From assembly GCF_013318015.2 (NCBI RefSeq), contig NZ_CP115842.1:2043501-2107500 (forward strand): DNA of 64,000 nt, given 5' to 3'. Under the pieces are notes generated by a model. It worked only from the letters and a program-made list of their open reading frames with translations, made no database searches and was not told the DNA's origin. The DNA is from Agrobacterium tumefaciens (GTDB lineage Bacteria; Pseudomonadota; Alphaproteobacteria; Rhizobiales; Rhizobiaceae). Made by a program: the position numbers and the translations under genes. Of the stretch, positions 45,373 through 53,557 are shown piece by piece (the stretch's first letter is position 1; each line of letters starts with the position of its first letter).

Positions 45373-46334
45373 GCGACAGCGCATTTCCCTATGGCAACGA
45401 CCTGAAAACTCCCGACTCCTGGGCTGGATTGGCACATACCAAATCCCAGTCATGGCTGATTGGTTATGACAGTGGCGCATCTCTGATTCTTGGTGCGCAC
45501 ACCTTTCTGTTGTTCGGCCGGGAGAACTTGTGCGCCTGTGTCGCCTCGTTCTACGGGGCCGGCCTGTCAGCAGGTTACGGCATGTCCAATGCCGCCAAGC
45601 GCGTTGAACGCGGCGGCGGGCAGTCGATGAGGATCGGTCAGGGCGGCGGGGCTTCCGAACAACTCAAGACGATAGAGGATATGAAAACCGCAAAGGACAT
45701 ATCGGACATCCCGACAGCGGGAGACCAGTATGATTCCGCTGAAAAAATTTACCGTTTTCTTGCTGCGCAACAGAACGGAATGAGCGCTCTCAAACCGTTT
45801 TGTATCAACGATCTGGATTACACCATGGGGTGGGTCTCAGGGGCTTCTGTTGATGCGGCAATAGGGGTCGGGACATATTATCTTGCCGACGCCCGCAATC
45901 TTTTCAAAGGGGCGACGGCCCTCAATGTCAAGACCGAAGCCACCCTGGTTGGCGCGTCCCTGGGTTCCATGATTGGCTTTTGGCGAGTTAAAAAATGGTA
46001 CTCGCTCTGGAACGAGTTGTCCCGGTCAAAACGCGAGGAATACCCATTCCAAGCCTACAACGTTCATCCATATTTCCGTGAATGGAAGTCGGAAGAATAT
46101 ACCTATCAAAAGCAGCTTGATCGTATCGCGGAACAGGACCGTATCATCAACTCGATCACTAGGGACATGCAGGTCAATCCCGCTAAATACGGTTTCCCTG
46201 ATTCCGGCTATGCACTGCAGAGGTCGGTAGAAATGACCGAGAAATTCTATTCGGGTGCGCGTTCCCCTGACAGTAACCCGTTCATGCCTTGGGTGCCTAT
46301 GGACAAGCAACATATATTCTATGAGGGGAGGTGA
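45369..46334 (+). CDS. Uncharacterised T6SS-operon protein with glycine-rich hydrophobic segments; candidate effector
   Basis: Family not recognised. The 321-residue protein lacks a signal peptide. Three hydrophobic glycine-rich stretches stand out, near residues 38-75 (FLLFGRENLCACVASFYGAG), 155-175 (GWVSGASVDAAIGVG) and 192-212 (ATLVGASLGSMIGF), resembling membrane-inserting helices. The C-terminal third is hydrophilic, tyrosine- and charge-rich (SLWNELSRSKREEYPF). Placed between a candidate immunity gene and the PAAR gene; a membrane-active effector is a hypothesis. Confidence 0.55.
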   Translation: MSDSAFPYGNDLKTPDSWAGLAHTKSQSWLIGYDSGASLILGAHTFLLFGRENLCACVASFYGAGLSAGYGMSNAAKRVERGGGQSMRIGQGGGASEQLKTIEDMKTAKDISDIPTAGDQYDSAEKIYRFLAAQQNGMSALKPFCINDLDYTMGWVSGASVDAAIGVGTYYLADARNLFKGATALNVKTEATLVGASLGSMIGFWRVKKWYSLWNELSRSKREEYPFQAYNVHPYFREWKSEEYTYQKQLDRIAEQDRIINSITRDMQVNPAKYGFPDSGYALQRSVEMTEKFYSGARSPDSNPFMPWVPMDKQHIFYEGR

Positions 46335-46340
46335 GGCCGG

Positions 46341-46874
46341 ATGTTATCAAAGCCAGTGAAATTTGACGACGGATCTACGCCGGCGGGAATTTGGCTAGAG
46401 CTCCATTCCACCGAGCGCCAGTGGAAAAATACCTATGTACGCATGCTCAATGCGGGTGGCTCAAGCCGTGACATCGCGCTGAAAGCGATAAGAACCCAAC
46501 ATGAGCTGTTGACAAATCTATCACAATTCTCGGCCGACAGATGGAGAATGCTGTGCGATGGCCAAGGCTGGACACCGCTGGGCTGCTCCGCTCTGTCGTG
46601 GTGTCAGGGGGATGTGACCTTTTCCGAGGTCGCAGGACGCGGCAAAAGTTTGCATTGGAAGATCGACCCTGAAATCGGCAGCGATTTTGCTGCGCTTATG
46701 CTCAATCCCGCTATTGTTCCTGTAGATCTGAGTGCGCTTCTGCGCACCGAGGATGACGATTTTGCCGTTGCTCTTGCCTTGGCCTCGAAGCCCGAATGGC
46801 TCCCTGGATCGTTTGTCCCGCCGCAGGGAGCATGGCTTGGGTTACTGACACGCGCCATGCTTCAGGCGCGCTGA
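46341..46874 (+). CDS. Uncharacterised T6SS-operon protein, 177 residues
   Basis: Unrecognised protein without signal peptide or transmembrane helix. It begins MLSKPVKFDDGSTP and carries FDDG/IWLELHSTERQWKNTY and CSALSWCQGDVTFSEVA segments. It starts 6 bp after the previous gene (GGGGAGGTGAGGCCGG as site) and ends 16 bp before the PAAR gene; it may be an adaptor or regulator for the spike cargo, but the sequence shows no proof. Confidence 0.55.
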   Translation: MLSKPVKFDDGSTPAGIWLELHSTERQWKNTYVRMLNAGGSSRDIALKAIRTQHELLTNLSQFSADRWRMLCDGQGWTPLGCSALSWCQGDVTFSEVAGRGKSLHWKIDPEIGSDFAALMLNPAIVPVDLSALLRTEDDDFAVALALASKPEWLPGSFVPPQGAWLGLLTRAMLQAR

Positions 46875-46890
46875 AAAGGGGATATAGCCG

Positions 46891-47268
46891 ATGCCCAAAG
46901 CTCATCGCCGTGCCGATATAGGTTCATCCCATTCCTGCCATTTTCCACCCACACCGGCGACCGGGGGTAGTAATAATGTCTATGTGAATGGTCGGCCGCT
47001 GATGCGCGTCGGGGATGCCTATTTGCCGCATGGCTGCCCGTCTTGCCCGAAGCCCTCACATCCGCGGGCTCTGGCGGCTGGAGCATCCACCGTCTTCATC
47101 AACGGCAAGCGGGCCGGTCGAGTAGGCGATGCGATTGACTGTGGCGGCAATGCGCAAACCGGTTCGACCGACGTCTACATCGGCGACCGTGAGCCAAAGG
47201 GCGGCAGTGATGCAACCTCCTGCCAGGCAAGCATGGCCGCGCGGTCCGTTCCAACGGTTCGAGGATAA
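46891..47268 (+). CDS. PAAR-domain spike-tip protein (DUF4150-type)
   Basis: PAAR-like protein of 125 residues capping VgrG. Duplicated VFINGKRAGRVGDA-type motifs (VYVNGRPLMRVGDAYLPHGC and TVFINGKRAGRVGDAIDCG) and the conserved His/Cys pattern point to the zinc-binding PAAR cone. It is unfused to any toxin, so the effectors downstream must be loaded by adaptors. Confidence 0.9.
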   Translation: MPKAHRRADIGSSHSCHFPPTPATGGSNNVYVNGRPLMRVGDAYLPHGCPSCPKPSHPRALAAGASTVFINGKRAGRVGDAIDCGGNAQTGSTDVYIGDREPKGGSDATSCQASMAARSVPTVRG

Positions 47269-47269
47269 G

Positions 47270-48487
47270 ATGCAGAGCCAGCTTAACGGCGGAGCGGAGG
47301 TGCCAGCGGTCGGTCAGGTTTATCTGAAACGCCTCTCCCGGATTGCGGACAGTTGCGACAGGCGAATCTATGCGGTGCTGGACGGAGCTCTCTTCGGTAA
47401 CCTAACAGCGGATCTTTCGGCGGCTGGTTTGTGCCACAGGCCGCTCTATCGGTCGGCGGGTTCCAATTCGGCAATTGTGCTCGGCGGGCCGTGGCTCGTT
47501 TCACTTAGTCTTTCGCCGCCGGCCTCAAGTGCGCCGGATAGCTTGGTCGAGACGGCGGAGCCAAGCGACGAGGAACTGCAGGCGCTGGCAGCGAAACTGT
47601 CGAATGACATGGCGAAAGCAGTCGCCAATGGTGATGAAAGTGGCGGCGGCTTGATGCCAGCCGACGAGATCGATTTGCCTGGGCGGGTAAAGAGCAGAAT
47701 AGAGGCCCTGCTCAAGCTTATCGCAGACAGGCCGGCTGTGGTATTCTGGGTCGGTGATCGCGGCCTTTCTGAGGAAACAATCTACAGGCATCTTCGTGGT
47801 ATTAACCGCATCTTTCTGCCGCTTGAGCGAGACGCGCTCGCGGGATTGAGCGGTTCGGTTTCTGGAGAAGCCGGTGATATCTCCTTGGCGGCCGGCGATG
47901 CGCAAGAAGGGGCATCGTTCGCCCTTGATCTTGAAGAGGCGCGGGGTCGTAGCGAAATTGTTGTTTTCCGCCATGCCGACCCGAATGTCATGATGCAGGT
48001 GTTGCCGGCGCTTTCGCCGGAACAGGTGGTGCGCCTTATGGGCCCGGCCGAAGAAATCTACTTCGCTCCGGCCGAGGCATGGGGTGGGAACATCAAGCGC
48101 GCTCATCGACCGGTTGATGTCGTCGCGCAGGGCGGCATGTTGCGCCTGACTCCTGAGAATATCGAGGTCATCAGTGCATCGCGAATGCTCGCCGCGCGTC
48201 GCCGCCGAGTGACGGCCTTTCAAAGGTCCGCGCCGCACTTGCTACAAGGCATGGACGAGCGCGAAGCGCTCATATTCATGGAACGATATGAAACACAGGC
48301 ACGAATTTACGGATTGAAAACCGAGCGCGGATTCTTTCAGTGGACCTACCTTATGAGCGCAAGCAACGGGCGCTTCATCGAAGCACCTGATATTCGCCAG
48401 AACCTCAGAGGCCGCAATCCTGACGCTCGGCTGGATGAAATGATGCGGCTGATGGCGAATGCGGCGAAAGAACGGGGGGGTGCATGA
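47270..48487 (+). CDS. DUF4123-domain T6SS effector chaperone/adaptor (Tap-1/TEC type)
   Basis: A 405-residue protein. The N-terminal DUF4123 domain is visible from YAVLDGALFGNLTADLSAAG to GGPWLVSLSLSP and LIADRPAVVFWVGDRGLSEE, with a C-terminal extension (MLAARRRRVTAFQRSAPHLL, EREALIFMERYETQARIYGL). Members load effectors onto VgrG/PAAR and do not remain with the needle. Start ATG 47270 is one base after the PAAR stop; upstream in-frame codons overlap PAAR. The effector it serves should be the next gene, which it overlaps by four bases. Confidence 0.88.
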   Translation: MQSQLNGGAEVPAVGQVYLKRLSRIADSCDRRIYAVLDGALFGNLTADLSAAGLCHRPLYRSAGSNSAIVLGGPWLVSLSLSPPASSAPDSLVETAEPSDEELQALAAKLSNDMAKAVANGDESGGGLMPADEIDLPGRVKSRIEALLKLIADRPAVVFWVGDRGLSEETIYRHLRGINRIFLPLERDALAGLSGSVSGEAGDISLAAGDAQEGASFALDLEEARGRSEIVVFRHADPNVMMQVLPALSPEQVVRLMGPAEEIYFAPAEAWGGNIKRAHRPVDVVAQGGMLRLTPENIEVISASRMLAARRRRVTAFQRSAPHLLQGMDEREALIFMERYETQARIYGLKTERGFFQWTYLMSASNGRFIEAPDIRQNLRGRNPDARLDEMMRLMANAAKERGGA

Positions 48488-49032
48488 CTGCCGTGGCTGC
48501 TGCTGGCGGGGAGGTTCTGCTTGGCCGTGCGGCTGCAGGCGTGGCAACGAGGCTCGGTGCCCGCGCCGCGCTCGGTTTTCTTGGGCCAGTTGGTGCAGCA
48601 ATCGGCCTCGCCATGCTGGCCTATGAAGGTTACGAACTCTACAAAATGTACAATGAGAGCCATTCTGAACCCGCCGATGGCGAGGCGGGAAGCTGCACTG
48701 GGAACTGCGATTCGGCAAAGGCGGAAGAACAGAAGAAGCGGCAAGAGGAACTGGAGGATGAAGCGGGCGTCAGTCAACAGACAAAGGGTAAGACAAAACA
48801 CGGCGAAAAGGATGGCGGTATGGCGGAAGCTGAACGCGACTTCGATTCCTTGAAACCGGGCAAGGAGAAAGGTATCGAAACACAATACGGGCCGGGCCGC
48901 ACGGGGGAACTGGAAGACGGCAGCAAGGTTACCGTCCGTCCGGGAAGCTCTGACGGTCGTCCGACGTTGCAAATACGTAGGCCAAACGGTCGTCAGACCG
49001 AGATACGCTATAATGACGGACCTGGGGTTTAA
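48484..49032 (+). CDS. Candidate T6SS effector: hydrophobic N terminus plus polymorphic-toxin-like C-terminal tail
   Basis: A 182-residue protein whose ATG overlaps the chaperone stop (ATGA). Residues about 5-50 are alanine- and glycine-rich and hydrophobic (RAALGFLGPVGAAIGLAML), consistent with a transmembrane or chaperone-shielded segment; a charged KAEEQKKRQEELEDEAG linker follows. The C-terminal 65 residues (DFDSLKPGKEKGIETQYG, ELEDGSKVTVRPGSSDGRP) look like a compact tail recurring in polymorphic toxins; the catalytic activity is not recognised. Position after DUF4123 and before a short, separate gene suggests effector-immunity pairing. Confidence 0.65.
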   Translation: MTAVAAAGGEVLLGRAAAGVATRLGARAALGFLGPVGAAIGLAMLAYEGYELYKMYNESHSEPADGEAGSCTGNCDSAKAEEQKKRQEELEDEAGVSQQTKGKTKHGEKDGGMAEAERDFDSLKPGKEKGIETQYGPGRTGELEDGSKVTVRPGSSDGRPTLQIRRPNGRQTEIRYNDGPGV

Positions 49033-49034
49033 TT

Positions 49035-49484
49035 ATGGACTTCATTGGAAAAGACTGCACGCTGGATCATCAGGCCATTCGAAACAGAAATTTCGCGGCG
49101 AGGATTTACCCCGAATTTCCAAGCGAGGAGGAAATCGCTCTCGTCGCCGCGCGTATCGGTAGTAACGAGATTGATTTCGCTGCTTACGAGTTCGGTCAGC
49201 CTCCGCGCCATTTTGCACCGCAACCGGTCGGGTTGGTGCTTGATGCACTGTTTGAAAATTCGCCCTATGGCCTTCTGATCCATTTTTCAGCTCATGATCT
49301 CTGGATCTGGGCGCCGGAGGATCACGAATACCTCGTTGTCTTTGGTGATACCAATCTGGTCAAGGCGATAGAACGAAGTGACATATTCTCATTCAGCTTT
49401 GCTGATTATCTGGGCAGTGGTGTTTTGTCGCAAGCGACGGTCACACATCTTCGCGGCGTAGCATCGAACTATACGATCGGGTAA
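49035..49484 (+). CDS. Candidate immunity protein for the preceding effector
   Basis: A 149-residue protein that begins 2 bp after the candidate toxin stop. It is soluble, with no signal peptide, so it should act in the cytoplasm; that would fit a toxin with a cytoplasmic target. Aromatic- and acid-rich sequence (IDFAAYEFGQPPRHFAPQ, IHFSAHDLWIWAPEDHEYLV) resembles many small acidic immunity proteins but no named family is recognised. Last gene of the hcp operon. Confidence 0.6.
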   Translation: MDFIGKDCTLDHQAIRNRNFAARIYPEFPSEEEIALVAARIGSNEIDFAAYEFGQPPRHFAPQPVGLVLDALFENSPYGLLIHFSAHDLWIWAPEDHEYLVVFGDTNLVKAIERSDIFSFSFADYLGSGVLSQATVTHLRGVASNYTIG

Positions 49485-49913
49485 TGGCGGACGACCCCAC
49501 TGAGGACTGATCACGGGTGTGCGGGAAGGGTCTGGGAATGTATTCGCTGGCCGGCACCTAGGTCGTCTACACGAAGAGCGGAACGAATGCGATCGCGAAG
49601 GTCAACGATTTGGACCTCGAGTTCAGCGTTTAAGCGCATCTTGCGGATTTGCGCAGCCAGAAGAGGCATTTGTATCCGCTTAACGTCGAGGTGGCTTTGA
49701 ACAGCCCGCATGGCCACACGCAATCGCAGCGCTATACGCAGGCACGTCAAATTTAAACCTCGGCCTAAACCGAATGACTAAGATTGCCATTGCCTCCGCC
49801 CGCTTGCCGAACAAAATCGCATTGTCTTGGCACCGGTGAGGTGCTGCAGGGGGCTTGCCGAAACAGTCTGGTCGACGAGCAATGCCAAGGGCAACCTAAG
49901 CCTGGCGTTTCAG
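49485..49913. other. Intergenic stretch, possibly decayed
   Basis: About 430 bp holding no gene I can support. A 79-codon minus-strand frame at 49511-49750 (LRIALRLRVAMRAVQSHL) might be transposase debris, but nothing confirms it. Confidence 0.4.
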
Positions 49914-50267
49914 TTAAAGCAAAGAGACTACCATCATAGCCCAAACAAAGACGAGCATCGCGATGCAGGCTGGGCGGAACAGATAAAATCGCTGCCAGTT
50001 CGTGAGGCGGAGGTCGTTGTAGTGCATGGATCTGTCAAGTTTGACGTGATCCATGTTGCTGTCGACAGAAAAATCACCACCATTCTTCTTGTAGAAATTA
50101 TACTCCCGAACCTGCGCGATAATCTGCTGCACAGCCAGAAGGCCAACCGCGATAAGAGCCGCAGAAAAAATGACGATCTCAAGTATCAGCAAGCGTTTCT
50201 CCTGTGCGATCGGTTGAAACGGCGACGTATCCGGGTTTGGATCAAATCGTGGGAGACGAAGTTTCAA
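49914..50267 (-). CDS. Small inner-membrane protein with two predicted helices
   Basis: Unrecognised 117-residue protein. Two hydrophobic helices are visible: near residues 27-47 (LILEIVIFSAALIAVGLLAV) and 94-115 (ACIAMLVFVWAMMVVSLL), flanked by a hydrophilic segment with KKNGGDFSVDSNMDH. Both termini would face the same side. No neighbouring operon partner; function unknown. Confidence 0.55.
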   Translation of the reverse strand: MKLRLPRFDPNPDTSPFQPIAQEKRLLILEIVIFSAALIAVGLLAVQQIIAQVREYNFYKKNGGDFSVDSNMDHVKLDRSMHYNDLRLTNWQRFYLFRPACIAMLVFVWAMMVVSLL

Positions 50268-50368
50268 ATCGCTTCAATGGATGCAGTTGTTGTTTAAAAC
50301 TACGCAATGTCGATTTTTTCGTCCAGTATCTGATAATGGTGTTGCGCGGTATTTCGGAGAGGTGAGAG

Positions 50369-50473
50369 ATGGAAGTCCGCAAGCTCGATGCGGACACAGG
50401 GATAAACTGTCATGTGACGTCCTACATGACGGCATCAGATAGTGCCGGAAGAAAGTTGCTCAGGTGGTTGTAG
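50369..50473 (+). CDS. Short 34-codon ORF overlapping the next gene's start
   Basis: ATG 50369 has GGAGAGG about 8 nt upstream. The predicted peptide starts MEVRKLDADTGINC and ends at TAG 50471-50473, overlapping the GTG of the next gene at 50464. Such a coupled leader could control translation; alternatively it is the true N terminus of the neighbour, cut off by a frameshift. Confidence 0.35.
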   Translation: MEVRKLDADTGINCHVTSYMTASDSAGRKLLRWL

Positions 50474-51390
50474 AGAAAGGCAAGCAGACTGTAGATCCTT
50501 CTCGGAAGGCACTTGCACCGAGGCTGTATGCGATCCTGGCACGGTCAGCGAGAACAGGTGTCATATTTCGGCGCGGCCCGAGCCGGCTGGTGCAGCTCAT
50601 TCGCTGGGACTTGCGCACCGACACTTTTGAACATGGTCAATGGTTGAAGGGACGGGTCTACGAGAGACGCTGCGATCTTTCTCCGTCCGGAGAACTTCTG
50701 GTCTACTTCGCGGCCACAAATCGCCCGCCCTACGCGAGCTGGACGGCCATATCGAAGCCGCCATTCTTCACCGCACTGACGCTTTGGCCAAAAGGAGACG
50801 CGTGGGGAGGAGGCGGTGTTTTCGAGGACGAGAACAAACTGCTTCTCAACCATCCGTTTGACGATAACCGCGTCTCGTTCGCTCCAGGTTTTCGATTGAA
50901 GCGAGGCATGCAAGTGGACCCGTGCGGTATATTGTCGGGACGTGGAGAGGACGAGCCCATCAGCGGCTACATACTTGCGCGTGACGGTTGGCGTGTGATC
51001 GACGCCGGTGAGGGGCAAACCAATGGCCTGAAGGCCTCGACCTTTTACAGCTTCAACAAGCCGCGTGTCCTGCAAAAACCGGGTGCAAACGGCCGGAGCC
51101 TTCAGATGGTTCTTCATTCGATCGGTCGCAGTCAAAAGGCGTGGTACGGACTGGACTACCGCGTGTTTGACCGGGACGGAACATTGCTTGTCGACCTTCC
51201 GGAAACGGATTGGGCAGACTGGGATGGCGGCGATCTGGTGTTTGCACGCGGCGGGTGCCTCTATAGGCTGGCAAAAAGCGACTTCCGATCCGGTAATGTC
51301 ATGCCTATTGAGTCTTCCTCGCGCCTGCATGACTTCAACGGCGCAGGTTTCACCGCCCTGGCACCTCCGCACGCCGCTCGTCACTACTGA
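50464..51390 (+). CDS. Uncharacterised protein, 308 residues
   Basis: Family not recognised. It has no signal peptide or transmembrane segment. Repeated tryptophan- and glycine-rich elements are visible: VYERRCDLSPSGELLVYFA, TALTLWPKGDAWGGGGVF and YRVFDRDGTLLVDLPETDWA. The pattern suggests a beta-rich repeated fold such as a propeller, but this is a guess. The GTG start is uncertain: the frame is closed by TAG at 50440, and a short coupled ORF precedes it. It converges on the DKNYY gene. Confidence 0.6.
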   Translation: MVVEKGKQTVDPSRKALAPRLYAILARSARTGVIFRRGPSRLVQLIRWDLRTDTFEHGQWLKGRVYERRCDLSPSGELLVYFAATNRPPYASWTAISKPPFFTALTLWPKGDAWGGGGVFEDENKLLLNHPFDDNRVSFAPGFRLKRGMQVDPCGILSGRGEDEPISGYILARDGWRVIDAGEGQTNGLKASTFYSFNKPRVLQKPGANGRSLQMVLHSIGRSQKAWYGLDYRVFDRDGTLLVDLPETDWADWDGGDLVFARGGCLYRLAKSDFRSGNVMPIESSSRLHDFNGAGFTALAPPHAARHY

Positions 51391-51429
51391 CGCACCCAGC
51401 CTCGGGGGAGCTTTGATATCAGGCATTAC

Positions 51430-53415
51430 TCATCCACTTGTATCTTCGGGTCGTAACCGCCTTACGATGCCACCGGAAACGTGGAGCTGTGTGTCGCCCA
51501 CCCGGACCGCGTAGAGGCCGGCTAGCTCGACTTCGCCCGGTTCAATATCCTCAATGAGCAGCAGTCCTGTATCGGTCATCGCGTAAACATGCCGTGCGTC
51601 AACTGCGAATACACGGTTGAGGAAATGCAAAATGGCTGGATCGATTCCAGGAATCTTTTTGCGATAACTGCCTCCGAACAGCATCTCGCCGTTCGCATCA
51701 ATCAGAAGCTGATCGTTGACACCACGCGCTGTGGCGGGATTGACCTTGCCGGGCCGGCTGATGGGCTTCCCGCGATAAAGCAGGGTATCGCCCATCCGTG
51801 CAAAGGAAAAGCCGAGCGATTCCACCGCTGCGGGATTGTCGATGCCGCGCTTGCGCACACCTTCAACGATCAGCCCTTTTGCGTCACGAGCATAGGCGCC
51901 GCCCAAAACCTCGAAGCTCGCCATGTCGATTTTGACGACAGCAAGCTCTGGTAAAGGTGCTGTACTGTCGATGTAATAGGCCTGCTGCTTGTCTTTGAAC
52001 CATGGGCCGTCGAGCTTTTCGAAGCTAGCGGGATCGGCTTTCTCAATGGGCTCCATCCCGTAATGTTCGAGGCCGGGCAAGAAGTAGCGCAGGCCGTGCC
52101 GATCCTGCCCGAACACATCAACGATGTGTCGGAAGCTGTCGTGGTCGAAATGATCGAGTGAGACCCATTCGGCTTCCTGCGGACGCTGTGGCCTAACCAG
52201 AATCCGGCGTCCATCGCTGTAATAGAGACCGCCGATCGGTACTGGCTCATTCCCCACAGACGCGCTTACCGCACGGCGTGCCTTCTCCCGGTGCCACCAG
52301 CTGTCGGCAATCTCGGGATGGTTCTCGAAATAGCCGCTCCAAGACCCAAATTCTGCCGAGACTGATTGAGGTTGCCCTGCATAGTACGGCCGCTCGCTGT
52401 CATAAGCGCGATACTGACCTGCTTCTGATGCGCAGACAAAACTCTCTCGGTCCGCGTCGGGAATCAGGCTCTTCTCCCAATAGACATGCTTCCTGTCAGC
52501 GAAATATCTGCCTTCGTCGCCGATGGAATGGAAACTGGCCGCATCCGCGCCTTCAATCGCGACCCCGTAAGCATAGACTTTGCGACTGTCCTTTGCGTAG
52601 TGACTCTCTTCGATACGGATGCCCGGTTTCTGGCCGCTGCCGTAATAATAGCTGACGATCCCGAATGTACCCGGCTCCTCGGTGGGAAGGCGCAAGTTGG
52701 TAATGTAATAACCGGCGGCCTTGTCGACACCATAACGTTGATTCAGAACGGTGAAGCTGTCTGGATCGGCGCCGCGCGCTGAGAACCAGAAAAGCTTCGT
52801 TGGTGTCTCGCCCTGGCCGTAGACATGTCTATCGTCGCAAAACCAGCGGTCACCAAGCTGTCGAAAGGTGAAGGGGTCTACCCCGGACAACGGGACGCCC
52901 TTGCGGTCGCGGATTGGTGCGCCGTCCACATAGACCTGATGGCCATTGTGGATATAGCGGATGGTCGGGAATCGTCTTTCTCCGATGTAATGCGCGACCC
53001 AGTCGACATTGGCGAAGGGGCCGATACGAGGATTAGCTTCGACTGCCCGCCGCAAAGCCGCAAGCTCTGTGCGCATGCTGAAGGGTTCTGTTACCGATAG
53101 GCCGATGCCGTCATTCCCCGTCAGACGCTGGAAAAGCGCCCGATCCTGCTCGGGTTCGGGAAGTCCGTCCCGCCTGAACGCGGCCGCAACCCAATTTGTA
53201 TTGGCGTAATGAAGTTGGCTGTAGCGCTCTTGGAACCGTTGCCAGCGCGCGGGATCTATGTTGAGACGCTCGAATATCTGTGACGCAGCATATCCGGCCT
53301 CGGCAAAAAGAGTGGCCGCATACCAATGGGCATAGGGTAGTGGGAAAAGTTCAGTCAGCTTAGTTCCGCCCAAGTCCGCTCCGATCTGTGGTGTCAATGC
53401 CAGCCGTGGTTCCAA
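51430..53415 (-). CDS. DKNYY-family repeat protein
   Basis: A 661-residue protein with many copies of a KxVYxxG-type motif in which a charged pair precedes VY, such as CDDRHVYGQG, KDSRKVYAYG, ADRKHVYWEK and AVDARHVYAM, spaced roughly 40-50 residues apart. These are DKNYY-family repeats, a domain of unknown function. No signal peptide is visible in the N terminus (MEPRLALTPQIGADLGG). A role as an immunity or envelope protein cannot be shown. GC content and codon use match neighbours. Confidence 0.7.
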   Translation of the reverse strand: MEPRLALTPQIGADLGGTKLTELFPLPYAHWYAATLFAEAGYAASQIFERLNIDPARWQRFQERYSQLHYANTNWVAAAFRRDGLPEPEQDRALFQRLTGNDGIGLSVTEPFSMRTELAALRRAVEANPRIGPFANVDWVAHYIGERRFPTIRYIHNGHQVYVDGAPIRDRKGVPLSGVDPFTFRQLGDRWFCDDRHVYGQGETPTKLFWFSARGADPDSFTVLNQRYGVDKAAGYYITNLRLPTEEPGTFGIVSYYYGSGQKPGIRIEESHYAKDSRKVYAYGVAIEGADAASFHSIGDEGRYFADRKHVYWEKSLIPDADRESFVCASEAGQYRAYDSERPYYAGQPQSVSAEFGSWSGYFENHPEIADSWWHREKARRAVSASVGNEPVPIGGLYYSDGRRILVRPQRPQEAEWVSLDHFDHDSFRHIVDVFGQDRHGLRYFLPGLEHYGMEPIEKADPASFEKLDGPWFKDKQQAYYIDSTAPLPELAVVKIDMASFEVLGGAYARDAKGLIVEGVRKRGIDNPAAVESLGFSFARMGDTLLYRGKPISRPGKVNPATARGVNDQLLIDANGEMLFGGSYRKKIPGIDPAILHFLNRVFAVDARHVYAMTDTGLLLIEDIEPGEVELAGLYAVRVGDTQLHVSGGIVRRLRPEDTSG

Positions 53416-53557
53416 GCCGGTTTACCTGTCTATCTTGCGCCATTTTTTGCGGCTCAAAATACCAGAAGGAAACAGGCTTTTTTTACTTTAAGAAAATACC
53501 CTATTTTGATGTTTTTTCTACATTTTGTGCGCTTTGGTTCTTTATCTGCGCGGGACC

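Noticed and set aside
49511..49750. 79-codon minus-strand frame as a gene
   Set aside because: No family resemblance, no ribosome site and arginine/leucine-rich composition typical of chance frames.
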